Below, piece after piece: positions 46,191-55,545 of a DNA stretch of 63,784 nt. Both the position numbers and the translations under genes were made by a program. Origin of the DNA: Deltaproteobacteria bacterium. GTDB lineage: Bacteria; Myxococcota_A; Polyangia; Haliangiales; JADYYK01. Below the pieces are notes generated by a model. The model was not told the DNA's origin. It did no database searches and was given only the letters and a program-made list of their open reading frames with translations. How positions within the stretch are numbered: position 1 is the first letter of the stretch; every line of letters begins with the position of its first letter. The DNA is taken from the NCBI GenBank assembly GCA_020853705.1, contig JADYYK010000220.1, forward strand, positions 1 through 63,784, read 5' to 3'.

Positions 46191-46945
46191 GTGGAGAGCT
46201 GGCAGGAAGGGTCGCGCTGGTCACTGGCGCCTCGCGCGGCATCGGCCGCGCCATCGCCACCGAGCTGGGCCGCGCCGGCGCCCGCGTGGTGGTCAACTAC
46301 ACCGCCAACGAGGCCGCCGCCAGCGAGACCCTGGCGCTGATCGCCGCCGCGGGTGGCCCCGAGCCGCTGGCCCGGCGCTGGGACGTCTCCGACGAGGCCG
46401 CCACCAACGCCGCCATCAAGGAGATCGCCGACGGCTGCGGGGCCCTGGACATCGTGGTCAACAACGCCGGCATCGCCATCGATGGCCTGCTGCTGCGCCT
46501 CAAGGACGAGGACTGGCAGCGCACCCTGGCGGTCAACCTGACCGGGGCGCTCAACGTGACCCGCGCCGCCAGCCGCTACCTGCTCAAGGCGCGCGACAAG
46601 GGCCGCATCGTCAACATCACCTCGGTGGTCGGCGAGCAGGGCAACGGCGGCCAGACCGCCTACGCCGCCGCCAAGGCCGGCCTCATCGGCATCACCAAGA
46701 GCCTGGCGCGCGAGCTGGCCTCGCGTGGCATCACCGTCAACGCCGTCAGCCCCGGCTTCATCGACACCGACATGACCGCGGCCCACGTCCAGGGCGAGGT
46801 CAAGGACAAGCTCCTGGCCCAGATCCCGCTCGGGCGCATGGGCACGGCGGACGAGATCGCCCACCTGACCGCGTTCCTGTGCGGGCCGCGCGCGGCGTAC
46901 ATCACCGGCCAGGTGTTGCGCGTGAACGGCGGCCTTTTGATGTAG
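46187..46945 (+). CDS. fabG: 3-oxoacyl-ACP reductase
   Basis: 252 residues, a short-chain dehydrogenase. The NADPH site is TGASRGIG (~14-21), NNAG near 92, and the catalytic Ser-Tyr-Lys is in NITSVV and YAAAKAG (~158-163). The end VLRVNGGLLM is typical of FabG. It reduces the ketoacyl-ACP made by FabH and FabF. Translation is coupled to fabD. Confidence 0.94.
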   Translation: MSGELAGRVALVTGASRGIGRAIATELGRAGARVVVNYTANEAAASETLALIAAAGGPEPLARRWDVSDEAATNAAIKEIADGCGALDIVVNNAGIAIDGLLLRLKDEDWQRTLAVNLTGALNVTRAASRYLLKARDKGRIVNITSVVGEQGNGGQTAYAAAKAGLIGITKSLARELASRGITVNAVSPGFIDTDMTAAHVQGEVKDKLLAQIPLGRMGTADEIAHLTAFLCGPRAAYITGQVLRVNGGLLM

Positions 46946-46999
46946 ATTGTTCGCGCCTTCGGGGGCCCCCCGCGAGGCGAAGCGAGAAAGGGAGAGTAG

Positions 47000-47239
47000 A
47001 TGAGCGCCGATATCGAGAAGCAGGTCACCGAGATCATCGTCAAGCAGCTGGAGGTCTCGCCGGAGCAGATCAAGCCCACGGCGTCGTTCACCGACGACCT
47101 CAAGGCCGACTCGCTGGCCGTGGTCGAGCTGGTGCTGGCCTTCGAGGAGGCCTTCAAGATCGAGATCCCCGACGAGGACACCGAGCAGATCAAGACCGTC
47201 GGCGATGCCGTGAACTACATCAAGTCGCACGTCAAGTAA
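47000..47239 (+). CDS. acpP: Acyl carrier protein
   Basis: 79 residues, acidic, four-helix pattern with the 4'-phosphopantetheine site DSL at residues 38-40 (ADSLAVVELV). GGGAGAG precedes the ATG. It carries the growing acyl chain for all fab enzymes of the operon. The usual DSLDTVEL reads DSLAVVEL here. Confidence 0.95.
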   Translation: MSADIEKQVTEIIVKQLEVSPEQIKPTASFTDDLKADSLAVVELVLAFEEAFKIEIPDEDTEQIKTVGDAVNYIKSHVK

Positions 47240-47270
47240 CCGCGGGCGCCAAGCGCGCCGAAGGGATCAC

Positions 47271-48506
47271 ATGCGCAGGGTCGTCATCACCGGAATGGGG
47301 ATGGTCACGCCGCTCGGGAACTCCATGGAGGAGACCTGGACGGGGCTGGTCAATGGCAAGAGCGGCATCGGGCCGATCACCCACTTCGACACCACCGACT
47401 TTGCCACCAAGTTCGGTGGCGAGATCAAGGGCCTCGACGCGCTGAAGTGGATCGACAAGCGCGAGATCAAGACCTGGGATCCCTTCATCATCTACGCCGT
47501 CTGCGCGGCGGAGATGGCCATCGCCGACGCCGGCCTCAAGGTCACCGAGGAGAACGCCGAGCGGGTCGGCGTCTTCATCGGCGCCGGCCTCGGCGGCGTC
47601 TCCACCATCGAGCGCACCCACTCGGGCCTGATGCAGAAGGGCCCGCGCCACGGCATCGGCCCCTACTTCGTGCCCATGATCATCGTGAACATGGCGCCTG
47701 GGATCGTGTCGATCCGCCTCAAGGCCAAGGGGCCGAACCTGTCGCACGTGTCGGCCTGCGCGGCCGGCGTGCACTCGATCGGCGAGGCGGCCAAGCTGAT
47801 CGCGCGCGGCGACGCCGACGCCATGGTCGCCGGCGGCACCGAGGCCACCATCACGCCGCTGGGCGTGGGCGGCTTCAACTCGATGCGCGCGCTGTCGACC
47901 CACAACGAGGCGCCGACCAAGGCGTCGCGTCCGTTCGACGCCGAGCGCGACGGCTTCGTCATCGGCGAGGGCTCTGGCCTGGTGGTGCTCGAGGAGTACG
48001 AGGCCGCCAGGGCGCGCGGCGCGCGGATCTACTGCGAGGTCTCGGGCTTCGGCCTGACCTCGGACGCGCACCACATCAGCGCCCCGGCCCCCGACGGCGA
48101 GGGCGCGCAGCGCTGCATGAAGATGGCGCTGCGTGACGCCAAGCTCAACCCCGAGCAGATCGGCTACATCAACGCGCACGGGACCTCGACCAAGTTCAAC
48201 GACGCCAACGAGACCATCGCCATCAAGAAGGTCTTCGGGGACCACGCGCGCAAGCTGCAGGTGTCGTCGACCAAGTCGATGACCGGGCACCTCCTGGGCG
48301 CGGCGGGCGGCGTCGAGACCGTGATCAGTGCCCTGGTGCTGGCGCGCAACGTGCTGCCGCCGACCATCAACTACGAGAACCCCGACCCCGAGTGCGATCT
48401 CGACTACGTGCCCAACACGGCGCGCGAGGCGCGGGTCGATCACGTGCTGACCAACAGCTTCGGCTTCGGCGGCACCAACGGCTGCCTGATCGTCAGCCGG
48501 GTCTGA
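47271..48506 (+). CDS. fabF: Beta-ketoacyl-ACP synthase II
   Basis: 411 residues. The catalytic Cys lies in SACAAGVHSIGEA (~164), the first His in NAHGTSTKFND (~303) and the second in KSMTGHLLGAAGG (~339). The C-terminal NSFGFGGTNG is diagnostic. KAS II condenses malonyl-ACP with longer acyl-ACP chains. Placed 31 bases after acpP, a common pairing. Confidence 0.95.
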   Translation: MRRVVITGMGMVTPLGNSMEETWTGLVNGKSGIGPITHFDTTDFATKFGGEIKGLDALKWIDKREIKTWDPFIIYAVCAAEMAIADAGLKVTEENAERVGVFIGAGLGGVSTIERTHSGLMQKGPRHGIGPYFVPMIIVNMAPGIVSIRLKAKGPNLSHVSACAAGVHSIGEAAKLIARGDADAMVAGGTEATITPLGVGGFNSMRALSTHNEAPTKASRPFDAERDGFVIGEGSGLVVLEEYEAARARGARIYCEVSGFGLTSDAHHISAPAPDGEGAQRCMKMALRDAKLNPEQIGYINAHGTSTKFNDANETIAIKKVFGDHARKLQVSSTKSMTGHLLGAAGGVETVISALVLARNVLPPTINYENPDPECDLDYVPNTAREARVDHVLTNSFGFGGTNGCLIVSRV

Positions 48507-48516
48507 GGGGACCATC

Positions 48517-48966
48517 GTGAAGCTGGCGTTCGGCTCGGATCACGCGGGTTTCCTGATGAAGGACGCGCTGGCCCACAGCGCTGGCACCTGGGGCCACGAG
48601 ATCCTCGACGTGGGCGCCGCCAACGCGTCCGACAGCGTGGACTACCCCGACTTCGCGGCCGCGGTGGGGCGCGCCGTGGTCGGCAAGCAGGCCGACCTGG
48701 GCGTCCTGGTGTGCGGCACCGGCCTGGGGGTGTCGATCGCCGCCAACAAGCTGCACGGCGTGCGCGCCGCCCTGTGTGGCGATGTGTTCTCGGCCAAGAT
48801 GGCGCGGCGACACAACGACGCCAACGTGCTCTGCCTGGGCTCTCGCGTGGTCGGCATCGGCCTGGCCGAGGAGATCCTTCGTGCGTTCCTCGAGGCCAGC
48901 TTCGAGGGTGCACGCCATGTTGGCCGGATCGCCAAAATCACTGCGCTCGACGACGCCCGCAAATAG
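48517..48966 (+). CDS. rpiB: Ribose-5-phosphate isomerase B
   Basis: 149 residues with a GTG start ten bases after fabF. GSDHAGF near residue 6 and VDYPDFA hold the substrate-binding Asp and His residues. VCGTGLGVSIAANK (~66) contains the active Cys, and RRHNDANVLCLGSRVVG the phosphate-binding Arg. It interconverts ribose-5-phosphate and ribulose-5-phosphate. Its place as last gene of a fatty acid operon is atypical but seen in some deltaproteobacteria-like genomes. Confidence 0.93.
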   Translation: MKLAFGSDHAGFLMKDALAHSAGTWGHEILDVGAANASDSVDYPDFAAAVGRAVVGKQADLGVLVCGTGLGVSIAANKLHGVRAALCGDVFSAKMARRHNDANVLCLGSRVVGIGLAEEILRAFLEASFEGARHVGRIAKITALDDARK

Positions 48967-49006
48967 GCTCTATCCTGTAGCGTAACCGCCATTTTCGGCG
49001 CCTAGC

Positions 49007-49867
49007 ATGTCCTCGATGAAGACGCTTTACACGCTGTGTGCGGCGCTCGCGCTGGTAGGAGCACCCCTGTCGTGCGCCTCGAGCCGGGATCCCAACGGGG
49101 ACCTCGACTCCGGGGTGCAGGTGCAGCGCGACGCCGCGGTGGTCATCGACGGCGCCGTCGCGGGCGACAGCGGTCAGCCCCTCGACGCCGCCGTGGCCAC
49201 GCCCGACGCCATGGCCGACGCCGCCGTGGTCGGCCCCTGCCCGGGCACCGCGGCCGCCGTCATCAACGAGGTCAACACCAACATCCCCAACGGCCGTGAC
49301 CTGGTCGAGCTGCGCGTGACCGCGGCGGGCCTGCTCACCGGCATGCGCCTGGTCAACGGCAACGCGTCGTCGACCCTGGTCAACATCCCGGCCATCTGCG
49401 CCGCCGCGGGCGACCTCGTGGTGCTGCACCTCAGCCCCATCGGCAGCAACGGCAACTCCATCGCGTCCGAGACCACCAGCAAGACGCAGTACCCGATGGC
49501 GACCAGCACCGCGAACCATGACAGCGCCTGGGACGTCAACCAGGACGTCACCGCGACCGGGATCGCCTTCACCGACACCGTGCTGCTGCTGCGTCGCGCC
49601 GACACCACGCTGATGGACGTCGCCATCCTGTCCAACGTCGACGGCACCTCCAGCGCGACCTACATCAGCGCGGTCGAGAGCGCCCAGGCCGCCAGCGGCT
49701 GGCTGCCCGCCAGCTGCGCGACCACGCAGTGCCAGGACGTCGCCGCCGACTTCTCCACCGTCAGCGATCTGGTCACTGGCACCAGCATCCAGCGCACCGG
49801 CGCCACCGACACCAACATGAAGACCGACTGGACCGTGAAGGCCCAGACCTGGGGCGCCGCCAACTGA
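49007..49867 (+). CDS. Lamin-tail-like domain lipoprotein (short paralogue)
   Basis: 286 residues. Signal peptide ending LSC (Cys23), then ASSRDPNGD and an Asp/Ala-rich tether (~30-75). A beta-sandwich domain follows: VINEVNTNIPNGRDLVELRV in pieces, a pattern seen in lamin-tail (LTD) domains of bacterial surface proteins. It ends TDWTVKAQTWGAAN, closely matching the end of the downstream lipoprotein. Cysteines occur in pairs. Start ATG 49007; ATG 49016 would also work. Surface location inferred; function unknown. Confidence 0.75.
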   Translation: MSSMKTLYTLCAALALVGAPLSCASSRDPNGDLDSGVQVQRDAAVVIDGAVAGDSGQPLDAAVATPDAMADAAVVGPCPGTAAAVINEVNTNIPNGRDLVELRVTAAGLLTGMRLVNGNASSTLVNIPAICAAAGDLVVLHLSPIGSNGNSIASETTSKTQYPMATSTANHDSAWDVNQDVTATGIAFTDTVLLLRRADTTLMDVAILSNVDGTSSATYISAVESAQAASGWLPASCATTQCQDVAADFSTVSDLVTGTSIQRTGATDTNMKTDWTVKAQTWGAAN

Positions 49868-49940
49868 GGCAGCCGCCGCGGAGGCCCCGAAGGTAAGGCA
49901 GCGCACCGCAGTCCCGGGCCCGCCCGAGTAAGCAGGCGGG

Positions 49941-52136
49941 ATGAAGTCGAAGCAGGGTCTCGTGGCGCTCGGGGTGGGCGTGCTGCTGCTGGGGGCCTGC
50001 GCCAGCTCGCGGGATCCGGTGGGGCAGGGCGGGGTCGATGCCGCGCTGGAGGTGGACGCCGCGCTGGGTGACGACGCCGGCGCCAGCGTCGATGCGGCGC
50101 CGACCGCGGTCGACGCCGCGACGGCCGACGCCGCCGCCCCCGACGCCGCGCTGCCCGACGCCGGGCTGCCCGACGCCGCGCTGCCCGACGCCACCGCCGA
50201 CGCCAGCGCCGACGCCACCGTCGACACCACCGCGCCCGGCGCCGTGGTCAACCTGACCGCGACCGCGCTCGGCTTCGACCGCGTGCGGCTGGACTGGACC
50301 GCGCCCGGTGACGACGGCGCCACCGGCACCGCGACCGGCTATGACGTCCGCTTCGCGCTGGCCGCCATCACCAGCGACCCGCTGTTCGCCGCCGCCGCCT
50401 CGGCGGGCACCCCGCCAGCCCCCGCGCTGGCCGGCACCGCGCAGTCGATGACCATCTCGGGTCTGGGCCCGAACACCACCTACCACTTCGCGCTGCGCGC
50501 GCGTGACGAGGTGCCCAACACCGGCGCGCGCTCGAACTCCGCCAGCGCGACGACGTTCAACCGGGCCAGCCTCCTCATCACCGAGGTGGCGCCCTCCAAC
50601 GGCGCGGTCGACAACTACGACTTCATCGAGCTGACCGCGACCCAGGGCGGGCGCACCGACGGCCTGTCGGTGACCGACGCCTCGGGCACCGTGCACATGC
50701 TGGCGCCGTTCAGCATCGCCACCGGCGAGCGCATCGTCATCCACACCACCGGCCTGCCGTGCCCGACCGGCTGCGTGCAGGAGGACCTCGGCGGCAGCGC
50801 CACGGCGTCGACCGCGGCAGGCGCCAGCGCGGCCTGGGATGTGTACACCTCGTCAACAGGTCTGATCGCGACCGACAACGTCATCTCGCTGCGCGAGGGC
50901 ACCACCATCCGCGACGCCGTGGCCCTGGCCAACCGTGACGGTGACGCCTCGGCGGCCGCGATGACCGCCTTCGCCGAGCTGCGCAGTGCCAGCGCCTGGA
51001 GCTTCAGCGTGGCCCCGGTCGACGCCACGAATGACTGCGCCGTCCAGCGCGAGGCGGTCTCGGTCGCCACCACCGACACCCTGTGCGGCGGCTTCGCGGT
51101 GGCCGGCGCCGCGCGCAGCCTGCAGCGCAACGGCACCAGCGACACCGACGGCAAGGCCGACTTCTTCGTCGGCCCACAGACCCCGGGCGCCGCCAGCGCC
51201 GGCAACGCCGCACCCAGCGTGGTCTCGGCCACCCCGCGCGCCGCCACCACGGTGCGGGTGCGCTTCGACGACGAGCTGGCCGCCGCCGGCGTGCTGCCCG
51301 GCAGCTTCAGCATCACCGGCCTCGCGGTCAGCGCCGCCACCCTGGTCGATGTGCACGAGGTCGACCTCACGGTCAGTCCGGCGCAGACACCCGGCGCGCC
51401 CTACGTGGTCAACGTCAGCGCGGTCACCGACCTGCAGGGCACCGCGCTGGGCAGCCCCGCCAGCGCGCGCTTCTGCGGCTTCTCGGCGGTGCCGCCCGGT
51501 GTGGTCATCAACGAGCTCAGCCCGGCGCAGGTCGGCGGCTCCGACCTGGTCGAGCTGCGCGTGACCGCGGGCGGCCCGCTGCTCGGGGTCACCCTGCGCA
51601 TGAACCCCGACGCCACCGGCGGGACCACGCTGCTCGGCACCCTGCCCGCGATCTGCGCCGCCACCGGCGACCTCGTGGTGGTCCACCTCATCCCGCCCGC
51701 CGGCACCGCCATGACCAGCGAGACCACCAGCGTGACGCAGTTCCCGGTGGCCACCTATGCGGCCAACTATGACGGCGCCTATGACGTGCTGGGCTCGACC
51801 TCGACCGGCATCAGCGCCACCGAGACGGTGCTGCTGCTGCGCGACAGCGCCGGCGCCATCCTCGACGCGGTGGCCTTCTCCAACCAGTCGGCCAGCGCGT
51901 CACCCGCGCTGTTCCTGACCGCGCTGACCTACATCCAGGGCGCCACCGCCTGGCTGCCCCCGAACTGCGGCGGTGCCCCCTGCACCGACACCACCACGCC
52001 GACCGCCAAGGGCGTGGCCGCCAGCTACATGGGCGTGGGCTCCACCCCGACCGGGATGTCGTGTCGGCGCACCGCCGACACCAACCTGCGTGCCGACTGG
52101 TCGGTGGCGCCTCAGACGCTGGGCGCCACCAACTGA
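49941..52136 (+). CDS. Multidomain lipoprotein (Fn3, two lamin-tail-like, Ig-like)
   Basis: 731 residues. Lipobox GAC (Cys20) followed by ASSRDPV, the same tag as the upstream paralogue, then a 65-residue Asp/Ala tether. A fibronectin type III domain spans ~100-205 (GYDVRFALAA, LGPNTTYHFALRARDE). An LTD-like domain is at ~208-415 (LLITEVAPSNG, YDFIEL). An Ig-like/SbsA-type domain follows at ~416-510 (PSVVSATPRAATTVRVRF), then a second LTD-like domain to the end (VVINELSPAQVGGSDLVELRV). The last domain resembles the whole mature part of the upstream gene, so the pair arose by duplication. Likely a surface-exposed binding protein. Confidence 0.8.
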   Translation: MKSKQGLVALGVGVLLLGACASSRDPVGQGGVDAALEVDAALGDDAGASVDAAPTAVDAATADAAAPDAALPDAGLPDAALPDATADASADATVDTTAPGAVVNLTATALGFDRVRLDWTAPGDDGATGTATGYDVRFALAAITSDPLFAAAASAGTPPAPALAGTAQSMTISGLGPNTTYHFALRARDEVPNTGARSNSASATTFNRASLLITEVAPSNGAVDNYDFIELTATQGGRTDGLSVTDASGTVHMLAPFSIATGERIVIHTTGLPCPTGCVQEDLGGSATASTAAGASAAWDVYTSSTGLIATDNVISLREGTTIRDAVALANRDGDASAAAMTAFAELRSASAWSFSVAPVDATNDCAVQREAVSVATTDTLCGGFAVAGAARSLQRNGTSDTDGKADFFVGPQTPGAASAGNAAPSVVSATPRAATTVRVRFDDELAAAGVLPGSFSITGLAVSAATLVDVHEVDLTVSPAQTPGAPYVVNVSAVTDLQGTALGSPASARFCGFSAVPPGVVINELSPAQVGGSDLVELRVTAGGPLLGVTLRMNPDATGGTTLLGTLPAICAATGDLVVVHLIPPAGTAMTSETTSVTQFPVATYAANYDGAYDVLGSTSTGISATETVLLLRDSAGAILDAVAFSNQSASASPALFLTALTYIQGATAWLPPNCGGAPCTDTTTPTAKGVAASYMGVGSTPTGMSCRRTADTNLRADWSVAPQTLGATN

Positions 52137-52246
52137 AACTCCCACCATTTCTGCTGGGGTAGCTCGCTGAGGCGCAAAGCTTGCGCGCCGGTTCGCCACT
52201 TTTCGCGGGCAAAACCTCGGATCGTGGCTTGCATCTTTGAGTGGCC

Positions 52247-53800
52247 ATGATGGCCCCACACACCAAGCTCGGGGAGCTCCTGGTCCACGACGGACTGCTC
52301 AGCGCAGCGGAGCTCGGCCACGCCCTCAAGACCCAGGCGCAGTCGGGCGGCCCGCTCGGTGACGTTCTGCTGCGCCTCAACATGGTCGACGAGGCGCAGC
52401 TCCTCGCCGTGCTGTCCCGCCAGACCGGCGCGCCCCAGCTCGACCTGGCCGGCGTCACCATCCCGGTCGAGGTGCAGGCCCGGGTGCGCTTCGACACCGC
52501 GCGCACGCGCCACCTGCTCCCGGTGCGGCTGAGCGACGGTGCGCTCGAGGTCGGCATGCTCGACCCCAGCGACGCCGAGGCGCTGCGTGACCTGGAGTTC
52601 GAGACCGGCCTGCGCATCACCCCAGCGGTGGTGTCGGCGCGCCAGCTGTCGCGTCTGCTGGCGCTGGCCGATCGCCAGGGCTGGGCCAAGGCGGCGCTGA
52701 CGCTGCCGGCCAGTGATCCGCGTCGCCTGGCCGGCCTGGCCGGGCTGCTCGGCATGCTGGTCGAGGCGCGCGGGCAGGACCTGCACCTGGCCGCCGACGC
52801 CGCGCCGTCGATCCGCGTCGATGGCGAGCTGGTGCGGCTCGACCAGCCGCCGCTCAGCGGCCACGACATCGCCGAGCTGGTCGGCGCGGTGCTGACGCCC
52901 GAGCAGCGTCAGGGCTTCCGCAGCGCGCTGGAGCTCGACTTCGCGCACGTGGTCGAGGGCGTGGGCCGCTTCCGCTGCAACCTGTACCGCCAGCGCGGCA
53001 CCTTGACCTTCACCGCGCGCCACGTGCCGGCGCGCATCCCGACCCCGGCCGAGCTGGGGTTGCCGCCCTGGGTCACCGCCGCCGCGCTGGAGCGCCAGGG
53101 CCTCATCCTGCTGACCGCGCCCAACGGCCACGGCAAGTCGACCACGCTGGCCAGCCTGGTCGACGTCATCAACCGCGAGCGCCGCGCCAACGTCATCACG
53201 CTGGAAGATCCCATCGAGTTCGTGCACACGCACCAGCGCTCCAACGTCAACCAGCGCGAGGTCGGCCTCGACACCCACAGCTTCGCCGAGGGGCTGCGCC
53301 GGATCTTCCGCCAGAACCCCGACGTCATCGTGTTCGGCGAGCTGCGCGACGCCGAGTCGATCGCGGTCGCCCTCAGCGCCGCCGAGAGCGGCCACCTGGT
53401 GATGGCCACCATGCACTCGCTCAACGCCACCACCGCGATCAACCGGCTGATCGACGCCTTCCCCGATGACCAGCGCCACCAGACCCGGGCCCAGCTGGCC
53501 GACGCCCTGCTGCTGGTGCTGTCACAGCGCCTGGTGCGCCACGCCAGCGGCCGGGGCCGCGTGCTGGCCTACGAGAAGGTCTCGAGCTCGCTGCGGGTCA
53601 GAAACGCCATCCGCGAGGACAAGGTGCACTCGCTGCGTCAGCTGGTGCAGTCCAACCTCGAGGAGCTGACCTCGATCGATGTGCGCCTGGCCGAGCTGGT
53701 CGCCACCGAGCAGGTCACCCTGCAGGAGGCCAGCAAGTGGGCCGATGATCCGCGCTATCTGGCCGAGCTCATCCGGGTCCGGGGTGGCAAGCCGTCATGA
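52247..53800 (+). CDS. PilT-type secretion/twitching ATPase with N-terminal MshEN domain
   Basis: 517 residues. Residues ~1-150 resemble the GspE_N/MshEN cyclic-di-GMP-binding region (LGELLVHDGLLSAAELGHAL, LLRLNMVDEAQLLAVLSRQTG). The PilT-like core has Walker A APNGHGKSTT (~290; the usual form is PTGSGKST), the Asp box ITLEDPIEFVH, Walker B NPDVIVFGELRD and the His box GHLVMATMHS. PilT proteins are normally about 350 aa without an MshEN part. Start ATG 52247; GTG 52241 and ATG 52250 are also in frame. It overlaps the PilB-type gene by ATGA. A PilC or GspF partner is not in the window. Confidence 0.85.
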   Translation: MMAPHTKLGELLVHDGLLSAAELGHALKTQAQSGGPLGDVLLRLNMVDEAQLLAVLSRQTGAPQLDLAGVTIPVEVQARVRFDTARTRHLLPVRLSDGALEVGMLDPSDAEALRDLEFETGLRITPAVVSARQLSRLLALADRQGWAKAALTLPASDPRRLAGLAGLLGMLVEARGQDLHLAADAAPSIRVDGELVRLDQPPLSGHDIAELVGAVLTPEQRQGFRSALELDFAHVVEGVGRFRCNLYRQRGTLTFTARHVPARIPTPAELGLPPWVTAAALERQGLILLTAPNGHGKSTTLASLVDVINRERRANVITLEDPIEFVHTHQRSNVNQREVGLDTHSFAEGLRRIFRQNPDVIVFGELRDAESIAVALSAAESGHLVMATMHSLNATTAINRLIDAFPDDQRHQTRAQLADALLLVLSQRLVRHASGRGRVLAYEKVSSSLRVRNAIREDKVHSLRQLVQSNLEELTSIDVRLAELVATEQVTLQEASKWADDPRYLAELIRVRGGKPS

Positions 53801-55545
53801 CCCGCCTGGGCGACCTGCTGGTGGCGGCGGGCGCGGCGCAGCGTGAGGACGTCGAGCGCGCGGCGGAGCAGGCCACGCGCACCGGCAAGCGCCTGGGCGA
53901 GGTCCTCATCGAGCTCGGCGCCGCCGAGGAGCGCGACATCTATCGCCAGCTGGCGGCGCAGCGCGGGCTGGCCTTCGCCGAGTTCGACGCCGTCATCGCG
54001 GGCGCCGATCCCCACCTGCAGGAGGGAGCACCGCCGCGCTTCCTGCTGCACAACCGCGTGCTGCCGCTGCGCCTCGGCGACGACTGCCTGAGCGCCGCCA
54101 CCTGCGAGCCCGACGGCGACTTCACCCAGCTGGCCTTCGCGCTGGGCGCGCACCGCCTGGAGCTGGCGCTGATCACGCCGACCGACTTCGAGCGCCTGCG
54201 CATCGCGCTGGATCTCGGCCAGCGTGCCAGCGCGCGCGCCGCCAGGGCCGGCGCCGGGGCTGGCGCGGGCCCCGGTGCGCCCGGCGCGGGCAGCGTGCGC
54301 GATCTGCTGCACCACGACCTCGACGCCGAGCTGATCGGCCTGCTGCAGGCCATCCTGCTCGACGCCATCGGCGAGCGCGCCAGCGACGTGCACTTCGAGC
54401 TCTACGGCCGCCGCGTGCGCGTGCGCCTGCGCATCGACGGCGATCTGCACGACGTGCCGCGCTATGTGCTGACCCCGGCGCAGCTCAGCGGCCTCATCAA
54501 CGTCATCAAGGTCAGCTCGCGCCTCGACATCGCCGAGCGCCGCGCCCCGCAGGCCGGCCGCTTCACCATCTCGGCGCACGGCCACAACTTCGACCTGCGC
54601 GTGCAGACCCAGCCCACGCTGCACGGCGAGCACGCCGTGATCCGCCTGCTGCCACAGGACAGCAAGCTGCTCGACATCGAGGATCTCGGCCTGTCGCGCG
54701 AGGTGGCGCAGCACTACCGCCGCCTGCTCGACGTGCCGGCAGGGCTGGTGCTGGTGGTCGGCCCCACCGGCTCGGGCAAGTCGACCACGCTGTACGCCGG
54801 CCTCGGCGTGCTGGCGCGTGACGGCACCCGCAAGGTGCTCACCGTCGAGGACCCCATCGAGTACGCCATCGAGGGCGTGCAGCAGTCGCAGATCGCGCCC
54901 GAGGTCGGCTTCACCTTCGCCAACGCGGTGCGCGTCTTCGTGCGCCAGGATCCCGACGTCATCCTGGTCGGCGAGGTGCGCGACGGCGAGACCGCGCTGG
55001 AGGCGCTGCGCGCGTCACAGACCGGCCACCTGGTGCTGACGACGCTGCACTGCAACGACGCCATCGACGCCGTGCAGCGCCTGCTCGATCTCGGCATGCA
55101 CCCCAACTCGGTCGCCAGCGAGCTGCTCGCGGTGTTCGCGCAGCGGCTGGCCAAGCGGATCTGCCCGGGCTGCCGCGAGCCGGCCACGCCCTCGGCGGCC
55201 ATCCTGGCCGAGCTGTTCCCCGGCGGCGCCCCCCCCGGGCTGCGCTGCTTCCGGGGTCGCGGCTGCGCGCGCTGCAACCGCCGCGGCAGCCACGGTCGCG
55301 TCGCGGTGGTCGAGTACCTGCCCGCCGGCCCCGCGGTGCGTCGCGCCATCTCGCTGCGCCAGCCCGTCGACGAGCTGCGCGAGGTCGCGCTGCAGGCGGG
55401 CCTCCTGCCCATGCGTGATCAGGCGCTGGCCCTGGTCCAGGCCGGCGTCATCGCGCTCGACGAGCTACCCGCCCTGCTGCCCCCCGAGCGCCTGGCTCCG
55501 GAGCGCCACGGCGGCAGCGAGCTGCTCCTCGGCGCGCTGGGCTGA
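53797..55545 (+). CDS. PilB/GspE-type assembly ATPase
   Basis: 582 residues. Short MshEN-like N-terminus (LGDLLVAAGAAQREDVERAA), an Ala-Gly-rich linker (~145-165), then the GspE core. Walker A is GPTGSGKSTT (~327), Asp box LTVEDPIEY, Walker B DPDVILVGEVRD and His box GHLVLTTLH. A zinc tetracysteine CPGC...CARC (~453-490) marks the PilB/GspE class. It powers extension of a type IV pilus-like or type II secretion filament; the adjacent PilT-type ATPase would power retraction. The end overlaps the convergent MFS gene by 81 bases. Confidence 0.9.
   Translation: MTRLGDLLVAAGAAQREDVERAAEQATRTGKRLGEVLIELGAAEERDIYRQLAAQRGLAFAEFDAVIAGADPHLQEGAPPRFLLHNRVLPLRLGDDCLSAATCEPDGDFTQLAFALGAHRLELALITPTDFERLRIALDLGQRASARAARAGAGAGAGPGAPGAGSVRDLLHHDLDAELIGLLQAILLDAIGERASDVHFELYGRRVRVRLRIDGDLHDVPRYVLTPAQLSGLINVIKVSSRLDIAERRAPQAGRFTISAHGHNFDLRVQTQPTLHGEHAVIRLLPQDSKLLDIEDLGLSREVAQHYRRLLDVPAGLVLVVGPTGSGKSTTLYAGLGVLARDGTRKVLTVEDPIEYAIEGVQQSQIAPEVGFTFANAVRVFVRQDPDVILVGEVRDGETALEALRASQTGHLVLTTLHCNDAIDAVQRLLDLGMHPNSVASELLAVFAQRLAKRICPGCREPATPSAAILAELFPGGAPPGLRCFRGRGCARCNRRGSHGRVAVVEYLPAGPAVRRAISLRQPVDELREVALQAGLLPMRDQALALVQAGVIALDELPALLPPERLAPERHGGSELLLGALG

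Noticed and set aside
52218..52233. Sigma-54-like element before the PilT-type gene (GG and TTGCAT at correct spacing)
   Set aside because: Only four of seven bases fit the -24 box and the transcript would begin about three bases before the ATG, leaving no leader.
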